Assembly: GCA_026745465.1 (NCBI GenBank)
Contig: JACYXH010000826.1
Coordinates: 4,602,724 to 4,666,723, forward strand
DNA: 64,000 nt
Direction: 5' to 3'
From: Lota lota
Taxonomy: Eukaryota > Chordata > Actinopteri > Gadiformes > Lotidae
A program made the position numbers and the translations under genes. The notes under the pieces are model-generated. The model was not told the DNA's origin. It saw nothing but the letters and a program-made list of their open reading frames with translations, and did no database searches. Shown piece by piece: positions 24,425-37,244 of the stretch. Each line of letters starts with the position of its first letter. Positions within the stretch are counted from its first letter, which is position 1.

Positions 24425-24448
24425 ACGTATAGGTGTGCACCTATACGT
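24425..24448. repeat. Perfect 11-bp inverted repeat with 2-nt loop
   Basis: Left arm ACGTATAGGTG (24425-24435), spacer TG, right arm CACCTATACGT (24438-24448). The arms are perfectly complementary. It sits in a CA-rich field and could extrude as a cruciform. Confidence 0.85.
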
Positions 24449-24660
24449 ACATACAAAAACAAGACACCCTTATGCATGTTTGTCTGCACAAAAGAGAAAG
24501 ATACACACACCTACACACACACAGCCCCAGGTGGCACATGCTGGCATGGACTGCCTCACCTGATAATACTGTATGCACCAATGATTCCATCCAAAACACA
24601 CGCACTGCTTTGGCCCACAGTAGGCAGGTAGATTTAACTACCCTGCTCTGCTCTGTGTAT

Positions 24661-24688
24661 TTACACACACACACACACACACACACAT
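24661..24688 (+). repeat. (CA)n microsatellite
   Basis: About 13 CA units. Confidence 0.95.
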
Positions 24689-24779
24689 GTAAGCTTTATC
24701 TCGAAAACGGTGTCGTTTGCTGTACGTTTAAATGCATCGACATGTATCTAATTCTCCATTTCCTAATATAAGAACATTG

Positions 24780-25080
24780 AGATCAATTTTAGATAGAGGT
24801 TCTTCTCCTCTCTCCCTTCACCACGAGGAGCTGGCCTGCTGTATGTGATGCTGGGGAATGGGCGAGGGACATGAGAAATGACGCAATTAGAGAGAGGTTC
24901 ACATACATTATTTAGCGCTCATTAGCGTCCGATGACATGACAACACGCTCTCCACCAATGAGAGCACTCGGCCAGGCTCAGGCAATTAGTGAAATTAGTG
25001 GCATAGGACTTGGCGAGAGTTCCGGCCGCATGGCCGACTAGATACAGCCCCAGTGTCACTCCAGTCATTTATAACTTCTC
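24780..25080. other. Candidate conserved non-coding block
   Basis: Unique sequence with 'gacgcaattagagagagg', 'agcgctcattagcgtccg' and 'ggcaattagtgaaattagtg'. CAATTA/CATTAG homeodomain cores are repeated. Inference only. Confidence 0.33.
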
Positions 25081-25152
25081 TCGTGAAATATCATGTGTAT
25101 TATCCCCGGGAACCAGGACGTCCCCTCGGATCCGGGAATAACAGTCCAGCAA

Positions 25153-25179
25153 CCCCCCCCCCCCCCCCCCCCCCCCCCC
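25153..25179 (-). repeat. C27 homopolymer (G27 on minus strand)
   Basis: Twenty-seven consecutive C. Length may be unreliable for sequencing reasons. Confidence 0.95.
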
Positions 25180-25319
25180 ATCACCATCCCCTCCCACATT
25201 TTTTTTTCTAGGGCGCTGCTTAATGCAGCAGGCCATTTTGTGTCTGTATGTATGTGTGTCTGTGTGTGCGCGCTTGTGTATGTGGCGGGAAACCGACAGG
25301 ACAGAGGTCCAAATGGATG

Positions 25320-26360
25320 GTAATTAGCAGCCTGGGTGGTGTTTGTTTTCATTTGGTGCATGTTTGTGCTGATAAAGTTTGACTTGCCAAAAAAAAATAA
25401 TGTCGGTCCCAGAGCTGGATTGTGCTCAAGCTGTTTCCCAGAATCCTTCAGGAATGCTGGGAAATGTAGCGTGGAGCGGCCGGTCGCAGCGCGAGCAGAC
25501 GGTGCTAATCAGCCGTTAGCGGACGTGCTAACAGATAGGCCCCAGACCACAACCCTCTGGTCTGCTGAGTCAATAATTAACTAAGCAAGTCAATATGTAT
25601 CTATGTGGCAGTATTTTCTTGTTTTTCCTCAGTGATAATGTTTCCAAGTGCTTGGTATCGAGGTGAAGACAACACAGATTTATTTAATGGAGTTTGGCGA
25701 GAATCAGAGCAATGAAAGTGACATTAAAAGGACATGAGCCCCATATATAGCGAACACGCACGTTAGAACGATAAATATTCTGCCGTGGAAACGCGCAATA
25801 AGTGAAAGGGCTCTTACTTTTTAGTGATTTTTTCCTTAAATAAAGAATTTGAAGAATTTGAGTCAACAGATAAAATAACCAATATACAAAAAATAAAAAA
25901 TAAAAGCAGGTCATTTAATTGCAACATTTTGATCCCTTTAGGCTTTGAATGCGAGCACTGCCGCCCACACAGAATGATTAGGTCCACATCCAGCTCAAAT
26001 GAGCGGCTAAACAGTCCTTTACAACCCCTGTATCATTACTGCAATGAGAGAAAGAGAGAGAACGAGAGAGAAAGCAGAGAGAGAGAACAAGCAAACCAAA
26101 TAAACAGGTGTTGTGTGCTTTAAAAAAACAGCGACTAATGCTAGCGTGTTCAGGAATAGAGAGGCATAATTAAAGTGGGGCTGGATTATGAAAAACACTG
26201 TGCATGTTAATTACACCAGGTATGCTCATTGATTTGCTGTTATAATACTTAAATGTGTCATTAATAATTCATTTTCCCTTCCAGTCCCTTTTAGATTTGC
26301 CACGCACCTGCGTTGCGGATGACGTGGTGTCATACAGAATGACGGTTATTATGGACATAT
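25320..26360. other. Candidate conserved non-coding cluster
   Basis: Largely repeat-free unique sequence containing TAAT-rich words ('gatggtaattagcagcc' near 25316, 'cataattaaagtgggg' near 26165) and a short GA stretch at 26044-26090. No exon recognised. Confidence 0.3.
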
Positions 26361-26370
26361 TATTCTCTTT

Positions 26371-26396
26371 GTGTGTGTGTGTGTGTGTGTGTGTGT
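26371..26396 (+). repeat. (GT)13 microsatellite
   Basis: Thirteen GT units. Confidence 0.96.
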
Positions 26397-26753
26397 CAGT
26401 TGGCGGTGACACATGGTGATTTGTCCTTTATCGCCCACAAACATTGTCGGTATCGCTCATGAAACTGTCATAAACTCATAGGCTGACCGCCATGGTTCGG
26501 CCTGGAGTTTGTTGGTTTTTTGTTTTCATGGCGTAACTATCACAAGACCGTTCACTTAATGAACGATGATTAACCAGGACCTTCGCTGCTTCAATCCTCA
26601 GCTGAACTTGTTGAGTAGATGTTACGATCTTGGTGTGAAAACACTTCAACAGGTCTTGTATCTACATACCTTCTGCCAGTCTGTTGGAAACCTGCAGTTT
26701 CCAGTGTCAAATGTCAGTTTCTAATATAAGGATTGACATCCTGTTATCTGAAC
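26397..26753. other. Unassigned unique sequence
   Basis: No recognised feature. Confidence 0.35.
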
Positions 26754-27049
26754 CAGTGATTCCCAATTCCAACCGGAGGTACTTGTACCGTATATAGAAA
26801 TTGCATACACGGTAGAATATAATGAAACAGTTATGTTGATTTTATATGCAACAATAAAACTATAGAAATAACATGTAACTTCAACATGGCCTATTATATT
26901 GCTCCCATCACCTTCTGGGTTACTGGCTCAGACAGTGACACAAGGTGGTTTATGAAAATGCACTTATTGGTGGAAGGGGGTGCCACCAATACATTGGATA
27001 GGGGTTGAAGGGGTTAGATAGGGATGCACTCAAACGTTAGGAACCATTG
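26754..27049. mobile_element. hAT-like MITE remnant
   Basis: Left end 'cagtgattcccaattcc' (26754). The right end 'gttaggaaccattg' (to 27049) has the reverse complement 'caatggttcctaac'. Both resemble the CAGTGGTTC(C/T)CAA(C/A)C terminus of vertebrate hAT elements, and the left side continues 'ggaggtacttgtacc', a familiar continuation. The interior has no transposase. Target-site duplications are not recognisable. Confidence 0.45.
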
Positions 27050-27534
27050 ACATCACACTCTCTCCTGTCTACTCAAACCCCCCAAATCCCAGGGCTCCAT
27101 AAGGGACCAGCTCTCCTCCAAACCCCCAGACCCACGAATCCTCAAGGAAGCGAAGGAATGCACTCCCAACAGGACCAGTGGAGAGAAATATAAACGATGA
27201 CAAAACCCACTAAGAAACGACAACAGCAACTGCCTCGGCCCCGGGCCCAATCAAGTTTGTCCTTGAGTTTCCACACCTGTGAGCGCTCCGTGTGCGACGG
27301 GGGCCATTTGTGAATTGGAGGGAAATGCGACATGTTTGTCCAGCGTTCGCCTCACAGGCGCGTGTGTTTCTCCTCTCCGTTTTGAGGTGTTTTTCTGTCT
27401 TTTTTTTCTTTTCTCCCCAGCGATTGTTTGTCTTCTCTTTGTTGGTTGGTGAAATGCTCAAATTGCGTTTCTCAGATGTCGATTCCCCGGAGGTGTGCGC
27501 TCGATGGCAGGTGTCTCTGAGAATCGCGCTAGCA
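27050..27534. other. Unassigned sequence
   Basis: Contains a polypyrimidine stretch ending 'ctccccag' near 27411-27420 that mimics a splice acceptor. The following frame has no recognisable protein, so no exon is called. Confidence 0.3.
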
Positions 27535-27645
27535 AGGGAGAGAGAGAGAGAGGGAGGGAGACGAGAAGATGGAGAGAAAGACGAGAAGAGAGAGGGGGGA
27601 GATGGAGGAGAGCGGGAGGAGAGAAGAGAAAGACGAGAGATGTAG
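27535..27645 (+). repeat. GA-rich purine tract
   Basis: Degenerate GA/GGA/GAC purine sequence on the plus strand, with a short perfect (GA)n near 27538-27551. Confidence 0.88.
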
Positions 27646-28045
27646 ATGCATCCTCTCCCACTCACTTCTTCCATCGTGGGATTGAATTTATGCGCTCACT
27701 TTGCCATAGATGCTCTTTAGCAATGTAAATGCATTCTCATGATGCTGGCCGTTTCTCCCGCATCAATATGGCTCTCCTTTTTCCCTTTCTTCTACCAGCT
27801 ACAAACTTTTTTTCCTCAACAGTAAAGATTTTTGGCAACAGAAAAAGAAGCGCTTTAAGAAAAATAAAATACATGTACAAAAGAAATACAAAAACAGCGT
27901 AGAGAGAGTCTGAAGTTAGCAATGTGGTTCTCGGCAGTTTCACACAAACAGGTAATGAGACACTTCACTCCCAACGGCCCTCGGAAACACAACTCAAAAT
28001 CGCAATTGATTGAGATATTGCGGGATAGCAATTTGTTTGTCCTTC
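27646..28045. other. Unassigned AT-rich sequence
   Basis: No supported feature. Confidence 0.35.
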
Positions 28046-28206
28046 ACTATTAAGGACTTGTGGTTTACTATTAAGGATCTGTAGTTTACTATTAAGGACT
28101 TGTAGTTTACTATTAAGGATTTGTAGTTTACTATTAAGGACTTGTACTTTATGATTAAGGACTTGTACTTTACTATTAAGGACTTGCACTGTACTGTTAA
28201 GGACAA
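28046..28206. repeat. 21-bp minisatellite, about 8 units
   Basis: Unit 'actattaaggacttgtagtt' plus T, with starts at 28046, 28067, 28088, 28109, 28130, 28151, 28172 and 28193, a strict 21-bp period with point variants. The minus-strand frames with QVLNSK or KSLIVNY heptads follow from the period. Confidence 0.95.
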
Positions 28207-28345
28207 TTAGAAGTGGGTTTTCCCCAGGGTTTCTTTCCCTCCCTCTCTTAAACGGGACTGTGGACTGCGGAGTAGCCCACCAGAGAGACACACTCACGTA
28301 CGTAACAGATATTGAACTGCAAAGCTGTGGCGTTGAAAGCCACAA

Positions 28346-28380
28346 GGGGAGGGAGGGAGTGGGGAGGGGAGGGGGGAGGG
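28346..28380 (+). repeat. G-rich GGGA tract (G-quadruplex motif)
   Basis: Several runs of three or more G separated by A or T, satisfying the usual G3+N1-7 quadruplex pattern. Confidence 0.85.
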
Positions 28381-28499
28381 TCTTAAGTCACGGTGCCTCG
28401 TTGACTTAAGACCAGGGAAAAAACAAATGATGTCTTAGTTGAAAGAAATATATCAAAGGATATCAACAATTACCAGTCATAAACAGCCTGGCGGGGCGG

Positions 28500-28890
28500 G
28501 GACGGGGGATGGGGGGTTAGCAAGCAGAGGGAATTAGCATGTCGAGCTGATACATATGCATGTAAAGGCGCTCCCATGGGAATAACGCGAGCCTGATTGA
28601 TAGCTTTGGAATTGAAGGATGTGTAAATTTTCCTTTTTCATTTGGTAGCGGTTTGTGTGCGCTGTTGCGCCTGCTAAAATACATACAGCACTTGTTAAAA
28701 GTTTTTTTTATCAACTTTATAATCCTTAATGCCACATCTGCTTGCTGTCTTTATGGTGCCTGTAAAATGTCATTAAATTATTACCGCCAGCTGGCCTTAT
28801 TGCACAGTAACCTCTCTTATCTATTATGCTCAGAGAATACTTTTGATTTATAGGGCCTCTCAGAATAAATGATATTTTATACATATGTGT
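28500..28890. other. Candidate conserved non-coding block
   Basis: Repeat-free unique sequence of uniform complexity ('gagcctgattgatagctttg' at 28588-28607, 'cattaaattattaccgccag' near 28771). TGATTGAT-type and TAAT cores are present. It is among the blocks I would test first for vertebrate conservation. Confidence 0.38.
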
Positions 28891-29401
28891 GTACAAATAA
28901 ACAAGGGGAAATGGGTTTCTTTAAATAATTCATGAGAAGTACTTGGATGTACCGAGATGGAGTTACAAAATCTGAGTTTGTTTTTACAGTTTGGCTGTTT
29001 TTAGTTTTGCTGTCAGGTCTAGTCTGCAGGGTTGAATAAAAAGTACATAACCGATATGTTGAGAAATATAACTGGCAACTGAGTGTGTGTCTTGTTTTTA
29101 ATGATTATAATGTTTTACACATTTATAATATTTTATTTGGTGTGTCTACATCATGTGGATTATCTTAAATAATATTTTCTGTTTAATATGTTGATATGAT
29201 GTTAATTAAATTAAATACCAAATGTTTATATCTTTATATATAACACATTGAATTACATTTTCATTTTCTTGTTTTGGTGCAGAAAGGATTCAACAAATAT
29301 ATTCAGCGTAGGGAGTTCTTTAGTCCAAAAGTACTTAAAACGGAAACAAATGTTGGTCATTTATTTTAATAACTGCAGGAAATCCTTGTGCTATTTTTTT
29401 G
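28891..29401. other. Unassigned AT-rich sequence
   Basis: Very AT-rich, with no recognised gene or repeat. Confidence 0.4.
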
Positions 29402-29415
29402 AGGGGGGGGGGGGG
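29402..29415 (+). repeat. G-rich run
   Basis: GAGGGGGGGGGGGGG-type run. G-quadruplex capable only with neighbouring G. Confidence 0.9.
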
Positions 29416-29524
29416 TTCATTTGAATTCCAAAGCTTTATCAGTCAGCTGTGAAGGATTCCAGCACCACCTAATGTCAACACAGAGCTACTGAAGCCCAGA
29501 GAAAACGACTGGACAAACTGTCAT

Positions 29525-29730
29525 TCATACACACAAGTCATACACACAGACCCACATGCAAAGGCGTGCGCACACATGCACGTATAAACCCCCCACACAC
29601 AGGCATGCTTTGTTAAAAGAAAAGGTCCCAGAGTGTGTCTTCTTAAAGATTGCGGCTGCTGCCACACACACTAATACACACAGTATAATGACTGCATGAA
29701 CACACACACACATACACACACACCCTCCAG
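29525..29730 (+). repeat. Interrupted CA-rich region
   Basis: CA clusters at 29530-29580 and 29700-29725 separated by unique sequence. Confidence 0.8.
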
Positions 29731-31040
29731 ATGCAATAAAGAGCTGTTTGCATAGATGCTTTATGTGCATCCTATGCAGGGAGTATGTTATGATATATTA
29801 TGGCCCTGGGTGGTGTTTGTGGTGGTAGGTAGTGGCGGTGGGTGTGGGGTGGGGAACCCTCTTTAGGCTCTGGGCCCCCAGGGACACACCGCACCAGCCG
29901 ACCTCCCAACAAAACGGTCGGGGTGGTTTGTTGGTGGGAGGGCGGGGAGGAGGGGCGGGTGGAGGTGAAACAACAATTCCAGATATTAAAGATGAATAAG
30001 TTGTGTGCATAATGTATGTGCAATCTGTATGATCTAAGGAGTGATTCTTTTAATTTAGTTTACACTCTTTGCATGTTTTATTCCTTATCTTTTTACTTTC
30101 ACCACATGACACTAAACACACAGAAACATGTACATTACTGTGATTTTTCGTTCACTCTGAAAATTCTGCAAATTGCAAATCCTACACCCAGCACCCCCAC
30201 CCCTAACCCCACCCCCACTCTAGCCATCCCTCCCCCCTCAACAAGAGTGTGTGTCTCTGACATCTATCTTAACATCATCAGCTGCTGGGCTCGTGAACTA
30301 GTGACTCGCCTGTCACTCCCTGATGATGTCATTATTACCCGTGTTGAACGCACCAGCAATCCAGACAGGACGTATATAAATAGTGCATGTCTTAGGAAGA
30401 CGCCATGCGTGGAAAAACAAAACAATGGCAGTTAGGATACTGGAGTTAACTGTCACTTTATTGTAGTTTATTTGTTGTTTTATTTGAAAGAAAATCCAGA
30501 AATAATCGTTATTTTTTTTAACATTAGATATGATATGAGGGTAACTCTGGTGGTGAAAAAAATTTATTTGGTTGAATTGTTCAACTTGATTGACTGAAAT
30601 AAATTAATTGTTTGGATGGACAATTTTGTCTGCATTATAATTTTAATTTTTCTGCAACGGTGATTATTGTATACAATCTTTAGGTCAGAAAATGTTCTAA
30701 AAAAGTTCAACTCAAAAGTTCCATGCTATTATAAAATGGAAATAGTTCACTTTACTTTTGATGCATTGTATTTTTTTTAAATGAAGTAAGGATATGATAT
30801 TCAAATTCATTTTGGTTTTGTATGTCACTTAAGTGAAAATGTGTCTTTTTTTCATTTGCTAATTTTATTTTAGTATGTGGATTGTGGCGTCAGGTTGCCT
30901 TTTGGTGTCAGATCAGAGAACAGCTATATAACAGAGATATTGACAAACACACACACAAACACAACACAACACACACAATGCATTATGTGAAAGATGTTTT
31001 GCCACAGCTTATTGCTTTAAATTCCAAAAAGTAAAAAACA
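29731..31040. other. Unassigned, largely AT-rich sequence
   Basis: C-rich patch at 30185-30240. From 30450 to 30900 it is very AT-rich. A 139-codon frame at 30016-30435 has no recognisable domain and is not called. Confidence 0.35.
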
Positions 31041-31114
31041 TGTGCATGCATTCACACGTGTTACCAACACACATGCTGATACTCTGTATGAGAACACACA
31101 CACCTCACACAAAC

Positions 31115-31145
<31 letters not shown>

Positions 31146-31405
31146 CTCTCTCTCTGATAGTGTCGCCAACTTACACACTCACACTTTCTCTCTCACAAAC
31201 ACCCACAAAAAACACACACGTGCTGATACTCTGCTCGCCAACGTGCACACTTTCACACACACACACAGACACACACAGACACACACACACACACGTTTGC
31301 TCTCACACACACACAGACACACACACACACACACACATGCTGATTCTCCACCCGCCAACATGCACACTTACACACTTACACACACTCACACACACACACA
31401 TACAC
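31041..31405 (+). repeat. CA microsatellite with an embedded ~40-bp recurring module
   Basis: CA arrays contain a module 'acacatgctgatactct' ... 'cgccaacgtgcacactt' seen near 31070 (partial), 31214-31254 and 31332-31370, with a further 'cgccaacttacacact' near 31164. This implies segmental tandem duplication inside the array. Confidence 0.9.
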
Positions 31406-31633
31406 ATTTAGGAGAGCAGCAGTGTGAAGCTTAGAATAAAGGAGGATGTGGATTTGGCCTGGTTTCCATGTCAGACACGGCTGCCTGTGCATGTGCGCAC
31501 GCTCGTGGGCTTTAGAAGGCTCTCCTTTCTACTCCCTGCTGTTTCCTCCTGATAATTTTAATGTCCGTGTTCCTCTCTTTAGGCTCGGCAGCCTTCTGAA
31601 CTTCATTCTCTGGCTTTGTAGTTTACGCCGCGG

Positions 31634-31647
31634 CCACACACACACGG

Positions 31648-31681
<34 letters not shown>

Positions 31682-31712
31682 CCACACACACACACACACA
31701 CACTCACGCATG
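31634..31712 (+). repeat. (CA)n with repeated CGGC interruptions
   Basis: CA blocks separated by CGGCCA at about 31631, 31646 and 31680. A compound microsatellite. Confidence 0.94.
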
Positions 31713-31789
31713 CACAGACGCACACGCGTGCACGGCGAGCTCGTCTTTCGTTCTGTAGTGTTGCCCACCAAACGCCTAACCAATTAGCA

Positions 31790-32060
31790 GTTCAAACGGA
31801 CCTCCGTGCCTGTAGTTTACGGCGCCGATTCTGGCTGGTGTTGGTGCCCGGGCTGATTTTCTCCTTCCTTAAAGTGTTGCTTCTGATAAAAGACGTGCCA
31901 GTGCATTTCACTGTGGGTTTTCACCAGCTTTTCTAAACATGACCGGGCCAAACCGAGCCACAACTTCTGTGAAGTTGCTGCTCCGCTGGCTCTTCTTCTT
32001 TGCGCACATCAAAACTGGCTTTCTCACACCCATCCTAGCATCAACATGTCTGTGATTCGA
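31790..32060. other. Candidate non-coding block, unique sequence
   Basis: Unique, CpG-containing sequence ('tagtttacggcgccgattc' near 31814). No coding support. Confidence 0.28.
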
Positions 32061-32219
32061 TTATTTGTATCTGTTTTAAATACATCTGCACCCTCCAAAT
32101 TAAAGTGAAAGAACAAATAAGCACAAATATTGATTCACATTTTTATACAAACTTTGAAAAGCCACAATGCATGCAATGACCATAGAACCCTGTGGTAAAA
32201 AGCTGTCATGTTATTCCCC

Positions 32220-32310
32220 CCACACACACACACACACATACCTAAATACACACAACCATGCAAAAGCACACAACCACACACACGGACACACACAAACACA
32301 CACATAATAA
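32220..32310 (+). repeat. CA-rich repeat
   Basis: Interrupted CA arrays at 32220-32239 and 32265-32305. Confidence 0.9.
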
Positions 32311-32400
32311 TCCCAAACTAGAGCAGATGAGGGGCCCCAGACGGAGGCCCCTCCATTGTCTACCAGTCAGCTCAACCACCCTCCAAAACATCCTACAGTA

Positions 32401-32403
<3 letters not shown>

Positions 32404-32449
<46 letters not shown>

Positions 32450-32556
32450 ACGTGCACGTGCATGCAGTCAAGCATGTGTGTTCACTGTGTGTGGGTGTGT
32501 GCGTATGTGTGTTTGGGCATGTGTGTGCGTGTGTGTGTGGGGGGGGGGGGGGGGTG
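32404..32556 (+). repeat. (GT)22, palindromic GTGCAC motif and (TG)n-G16
   Basis: GT array at 32404-32448, then 'tgcacgtgcacgtgca' (a self-complementary 16-mer, 32447-32462), degenerate TG, and a TG block running into G16 at 32539-32554. Again the G run lies 3' of TG on the same strand. Confidence 0.95.
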
Positions 32557-32901
32557 TATATGTGCATGTGTTTTCTCTAACACAGGGTGTGGAGAGGAGT
32601 TCGGTGTCTGATTTCCCCAGACGGGCTCCAGGGGGCCTTGAGGTTTACCTGCCTGTCAGCACACCTGGGCTCCCAGAAGCCACGCCCCCATGGGCATTCA
32701 CTGGCCATGCCCCCTTCCCTCCTTTCTCCTCTACGGAGGTCTCACTGAGGGGGGAATGTAACAAGTGTTGCCTAAGGAACTGGTGTTCTGTAAACGTGAA
32801 GTGTTTGTACAGCGTTAAATCTGAGCTGTTGTGCTGCTGAAAGGAGGTTAAGATGAATGCCTTACATGCCATGCACACATCTGTACACATGTGTAAACCA
32901 G

Positions 32902-32902
<1 letters not shown>

Positions 32903-32943
<41 letters not shown>
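32903..32943 (+). repeat. (CA)20 microsatellite
   Basis: Twenty CA units. Confidence 0.96.
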
Positions 32944-32946
<3 letters not shown>

Positions 32947-33043
32947 TGGAAGGGCTAACAACCAGCTTGTCATGAGCAGTTTGGGCGTGCCATCTATTTC
33001 ATTTTGTGAATTAATATTCCTAGGATGTTACAGCAGAACTTCA

Positions 33044-33109
<66 letters not shown>
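33044..33109 (+). repeat. G66 homopolymer
   Basis: Sixty-six uninterrupted G with no TG leader. Strongly quadruplex-forming. Length may be inaccurate. Confidence 0.95.

Positions 33110-34627
<1,518 letters not shown>

Positions 34628-34671
<44 letters not shown>
34628..34671. repeat. (TA)21 microsatellite
   Basis: Perfect TA tract, flanked by ACACATTTATATA. Confidence 0.96.
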
Positions 34672-34676
<5 letters not shown>

Positions 34677-35308
34677 TTATATAAATGCCACATGTCCACC
34701 GTGGAACAAAATGAGTCTGTAGAAACATCATGTTAGTAGGGCTTCATCTTCTGTGCGTTTTTTTTCTAGAGTTTGGTGCTGTGTGCCTTTGGTCTACTGA
34801 GACAAATGCTGGAGATGTCCTTATTGGCTATCTTCAGATAATGGGACCTCAGGAATTTTGAGGCAGCAATTTGATTGGTCAGTTCCAAATTTGAAAGAAA
34901 TGGCTGTCTGGATGCAAGGTTGTGGATGGATGCAAGATGTTTGAGGGTATAATACTATAATACTTGTTTAATATCCTTCCTAATTTCTCAGGGCTTGGTC
35001 TGTTTGTGAACAGAAGTCCAGCTACATACATCAGATTGGCCACAGTTCCCTAAACAAACAAACACACAACCTAGAGTTGAGTAGTGCCTTGTTACAGTAA
35101 GCTAACGTAAAAAAAAAGAAACATAGCGGAAGTCACAATGTAATACGCTTATCTTTTGACAGAGTGAAAAACGAATTCAGTATTGGGATGAAGAAAACAT
35201 AATTACTTATTGTCAAGTTCATACGGTGACAGAGGTGTATGCATTTACATATACGCACACATTTTAATACTTTGTCTAGACTATAGTCCACAATCGTAAG
35301 TACAAACG
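34672..35308. other. Unassigned sequence
   Basis: No recognised gene, RNA or element. Confidence 0.35.
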
Positions 35309-35420
35309 CACACACACACACACACCACACGCACACACACACACACACACATTTTGATACATTGTCTTGGTCCACAATTGTCAGTACACACACACACGCA
35401 CATGCACACACACATACACA
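35309..35420 (+). repeat. CA microsatellite pair with duplicated linker
   Basis: CA arrays at 35309-35352 and 35386-35418. The linker 'cacattttgatacattgtct' plus 'gtccacaattgt' repeats a phrase seen at about 35257-35297, giving a tandem duplication of roughly 92 bp. Confidence 0.85.
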
Positions 35421-35519
35421 TCCCATCACAACTAGATCACTGACTTCTCACCTCTCTATTTTCTTTCTGTGGCTATGCCATCTTGTCATCTATCTACATC
35501 TATTATTTAGTGAGAAAGA

Positions 35520-35532
35520 ACACACACATACA

Positions 35533-35581
<49 letters not shown>

Positions 35582-35592
35582 ACCCACGCACC
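35520..35592 (+). repeat. (CA)n microsatellite
   Basis: About 30 CA units with few interruptions. Confidence 0.95.
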
Positions 35593-36690
35593 ACATGTTG
35601 ATGGGCATCAAGTTCACCAGTTGTGTGATGAACTGGGGACGGGGATTTTGCAGCTGTAAACGCTTGTAAGTGACAGATGTGGCGGACAGGTGTGAACGCT
35701 ATGAATCTCGTAAGATGGCTGCAAGAGTGTTGTCGTCTGGATACGGGCTAGCCACTAGGGGTATCACACATTCTTTTTAAAAACACTTAAATCTTCAGAA
35801 CAGTTAGCGTACATCCAACCATAAACTTGAAAAGTTGCACAAAATAAATGGCCCAGTTTTCATGCTTCTAAGGCCTCTAAATGCTAGTGAGAGAGGGAAG
35901 GAGACAAATCAACAATCTTTCTAAGGCTTTTACTTCCTGATATGTGCTAAGATACGATAGAATGGATGTTGAAAGGCAGTACAGTACATTGTCAGATGAC
36001 ATGATGTTGTGTATTCATCAACAGGGATCAAGTCATTCCCTGGTAGTGTTACTGCTCTCTGTTTCTCAGTGTTCCCTGTCACCTTTACTGAGGTTCAACA
36101 GACATCACCCACACAGTCCGGCTCTTTGTCTCAACAAACCTCACTGTACTAGATGGCTTGTTTCAGGGTTAAGGGTCAGATGTTTTCCCTTCAAACAGCA
36201 GAATGCTTTGTTAGTCTGTCTGAATACTCTGAGATGTTTAACTGTTTAATTTAATAAAAGTGTTAATATAGCCCCATGACTATTTCGAGAACATTGGAGT
36301 CATCTGTGTGCTGCTCGCAATACAATTAAATAATTTGTCCTAATATTTCCTAATATTATGTTTTTATTATCAAGCTCTCTGGAAGCTAAAACGGTTCAGT
36401 TACCGAGTACCAGAATACCTTTTATTCTTTCTGTTCTTCTTGTCCTTTTTCCTCTTACCCCCAAAAAACGTCAACTTTCCAAACCTAGCTGTAGAAACTG
36501 GAGCGTGACGGCAACATTTAAATATGAAATAACAGCAGTTCTTTTTTTTTTGGGCCGTTTCAGACACCTTGCTCTGTTCGGAAAACAAAGGCGGGCGTTT
36601 TCACCAGCGATAACGGAGCGAACAGAAAGCATCTCTTTGTCGTTCGCTCGAACCTGTGTTTGCCTTTGTTTCTATTTGTCTCTATTTTAG
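35593..36690. other. Unassigned, AT-rich unique sequence
   Basis: No exon recognised. The 110-codon frame at 36358-36690 has no known motif. Confidence 0.35.
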
Positions 36691-36733
36691 GTGGGTGGTG
36701 TTGGGGTGGAGGGAGGGGAGGGGGAGGGGGAGG
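36691..36733 (+). repeat. G-rich GGGGA tract (G-quadruplex motif)
   Basis: Multiple G3-G5 runs separated by A or T. Confidence 0.85.
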
Positions 36734-36875
36734 CAGGACAGAATAGGATGAAATATTTTTAAACTCTAATTACCTGGCTAGGGTCCGACACACAGGGATT
36801 AATGGGTGACGGAGGAAACATCGGCCCAACAGCAAAGCTCTAAGGTGAGGCGGAACGGGAGGGAGGCTTTTAGGA

Positions 36876-37035
36876 GAGGGGTGGGTGGTGGTGGTGGTGG
36901 GGTTAGACTGGCAGGATTCTGCTTGCGAACGTCTTTTCTTTATCCAACCAACAAGACAGTGTTTCATGCCAAGGCCGTCACAAATGTGCATGCAGCCCCC
37001 CTCTCTCACACACAAACACACACACACACACAGAT
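36876..37035 (+). repeat. Short (GGT)n and (CA)n tracts
   Basis: GGT-rich stretch at 36880-36902 and CA array at 37008-37032, with unique sequence between. Confidence 0.8.
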
Positions 37036-37244
37036 ATACGCAGACACACACTGAGCCCACTGTTTCCAAATCCATTTGGCGAAAATCGTCGGTTTTCGTG
37101 CCCCGCTGAAACAATAATGTTGGGCTTGTTTGTGGAGTTCTTTTTTTTAACCTTCTACTCTGTGTTCAGCTTGATTTGTTACACCGGTTGATTTCCTCGG
37201 TTAAGAGTCGCATGGCCAACCTGTGTTTTGTATGCAGTTATGTG

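Noticed and set aside
27371..27480. Polypyrimidine plus CAG resembling a splice acceptor
   Set aside because: The following frames are not recognisable and no donor site with a continuing exon was found.
31040..31411. CRISPR-like array impression from spaced repeats
   Set aside because: Repeats are CA microsatellites with variable spacing in a eukaryotic genome. No uniform repeat-spacer structure.
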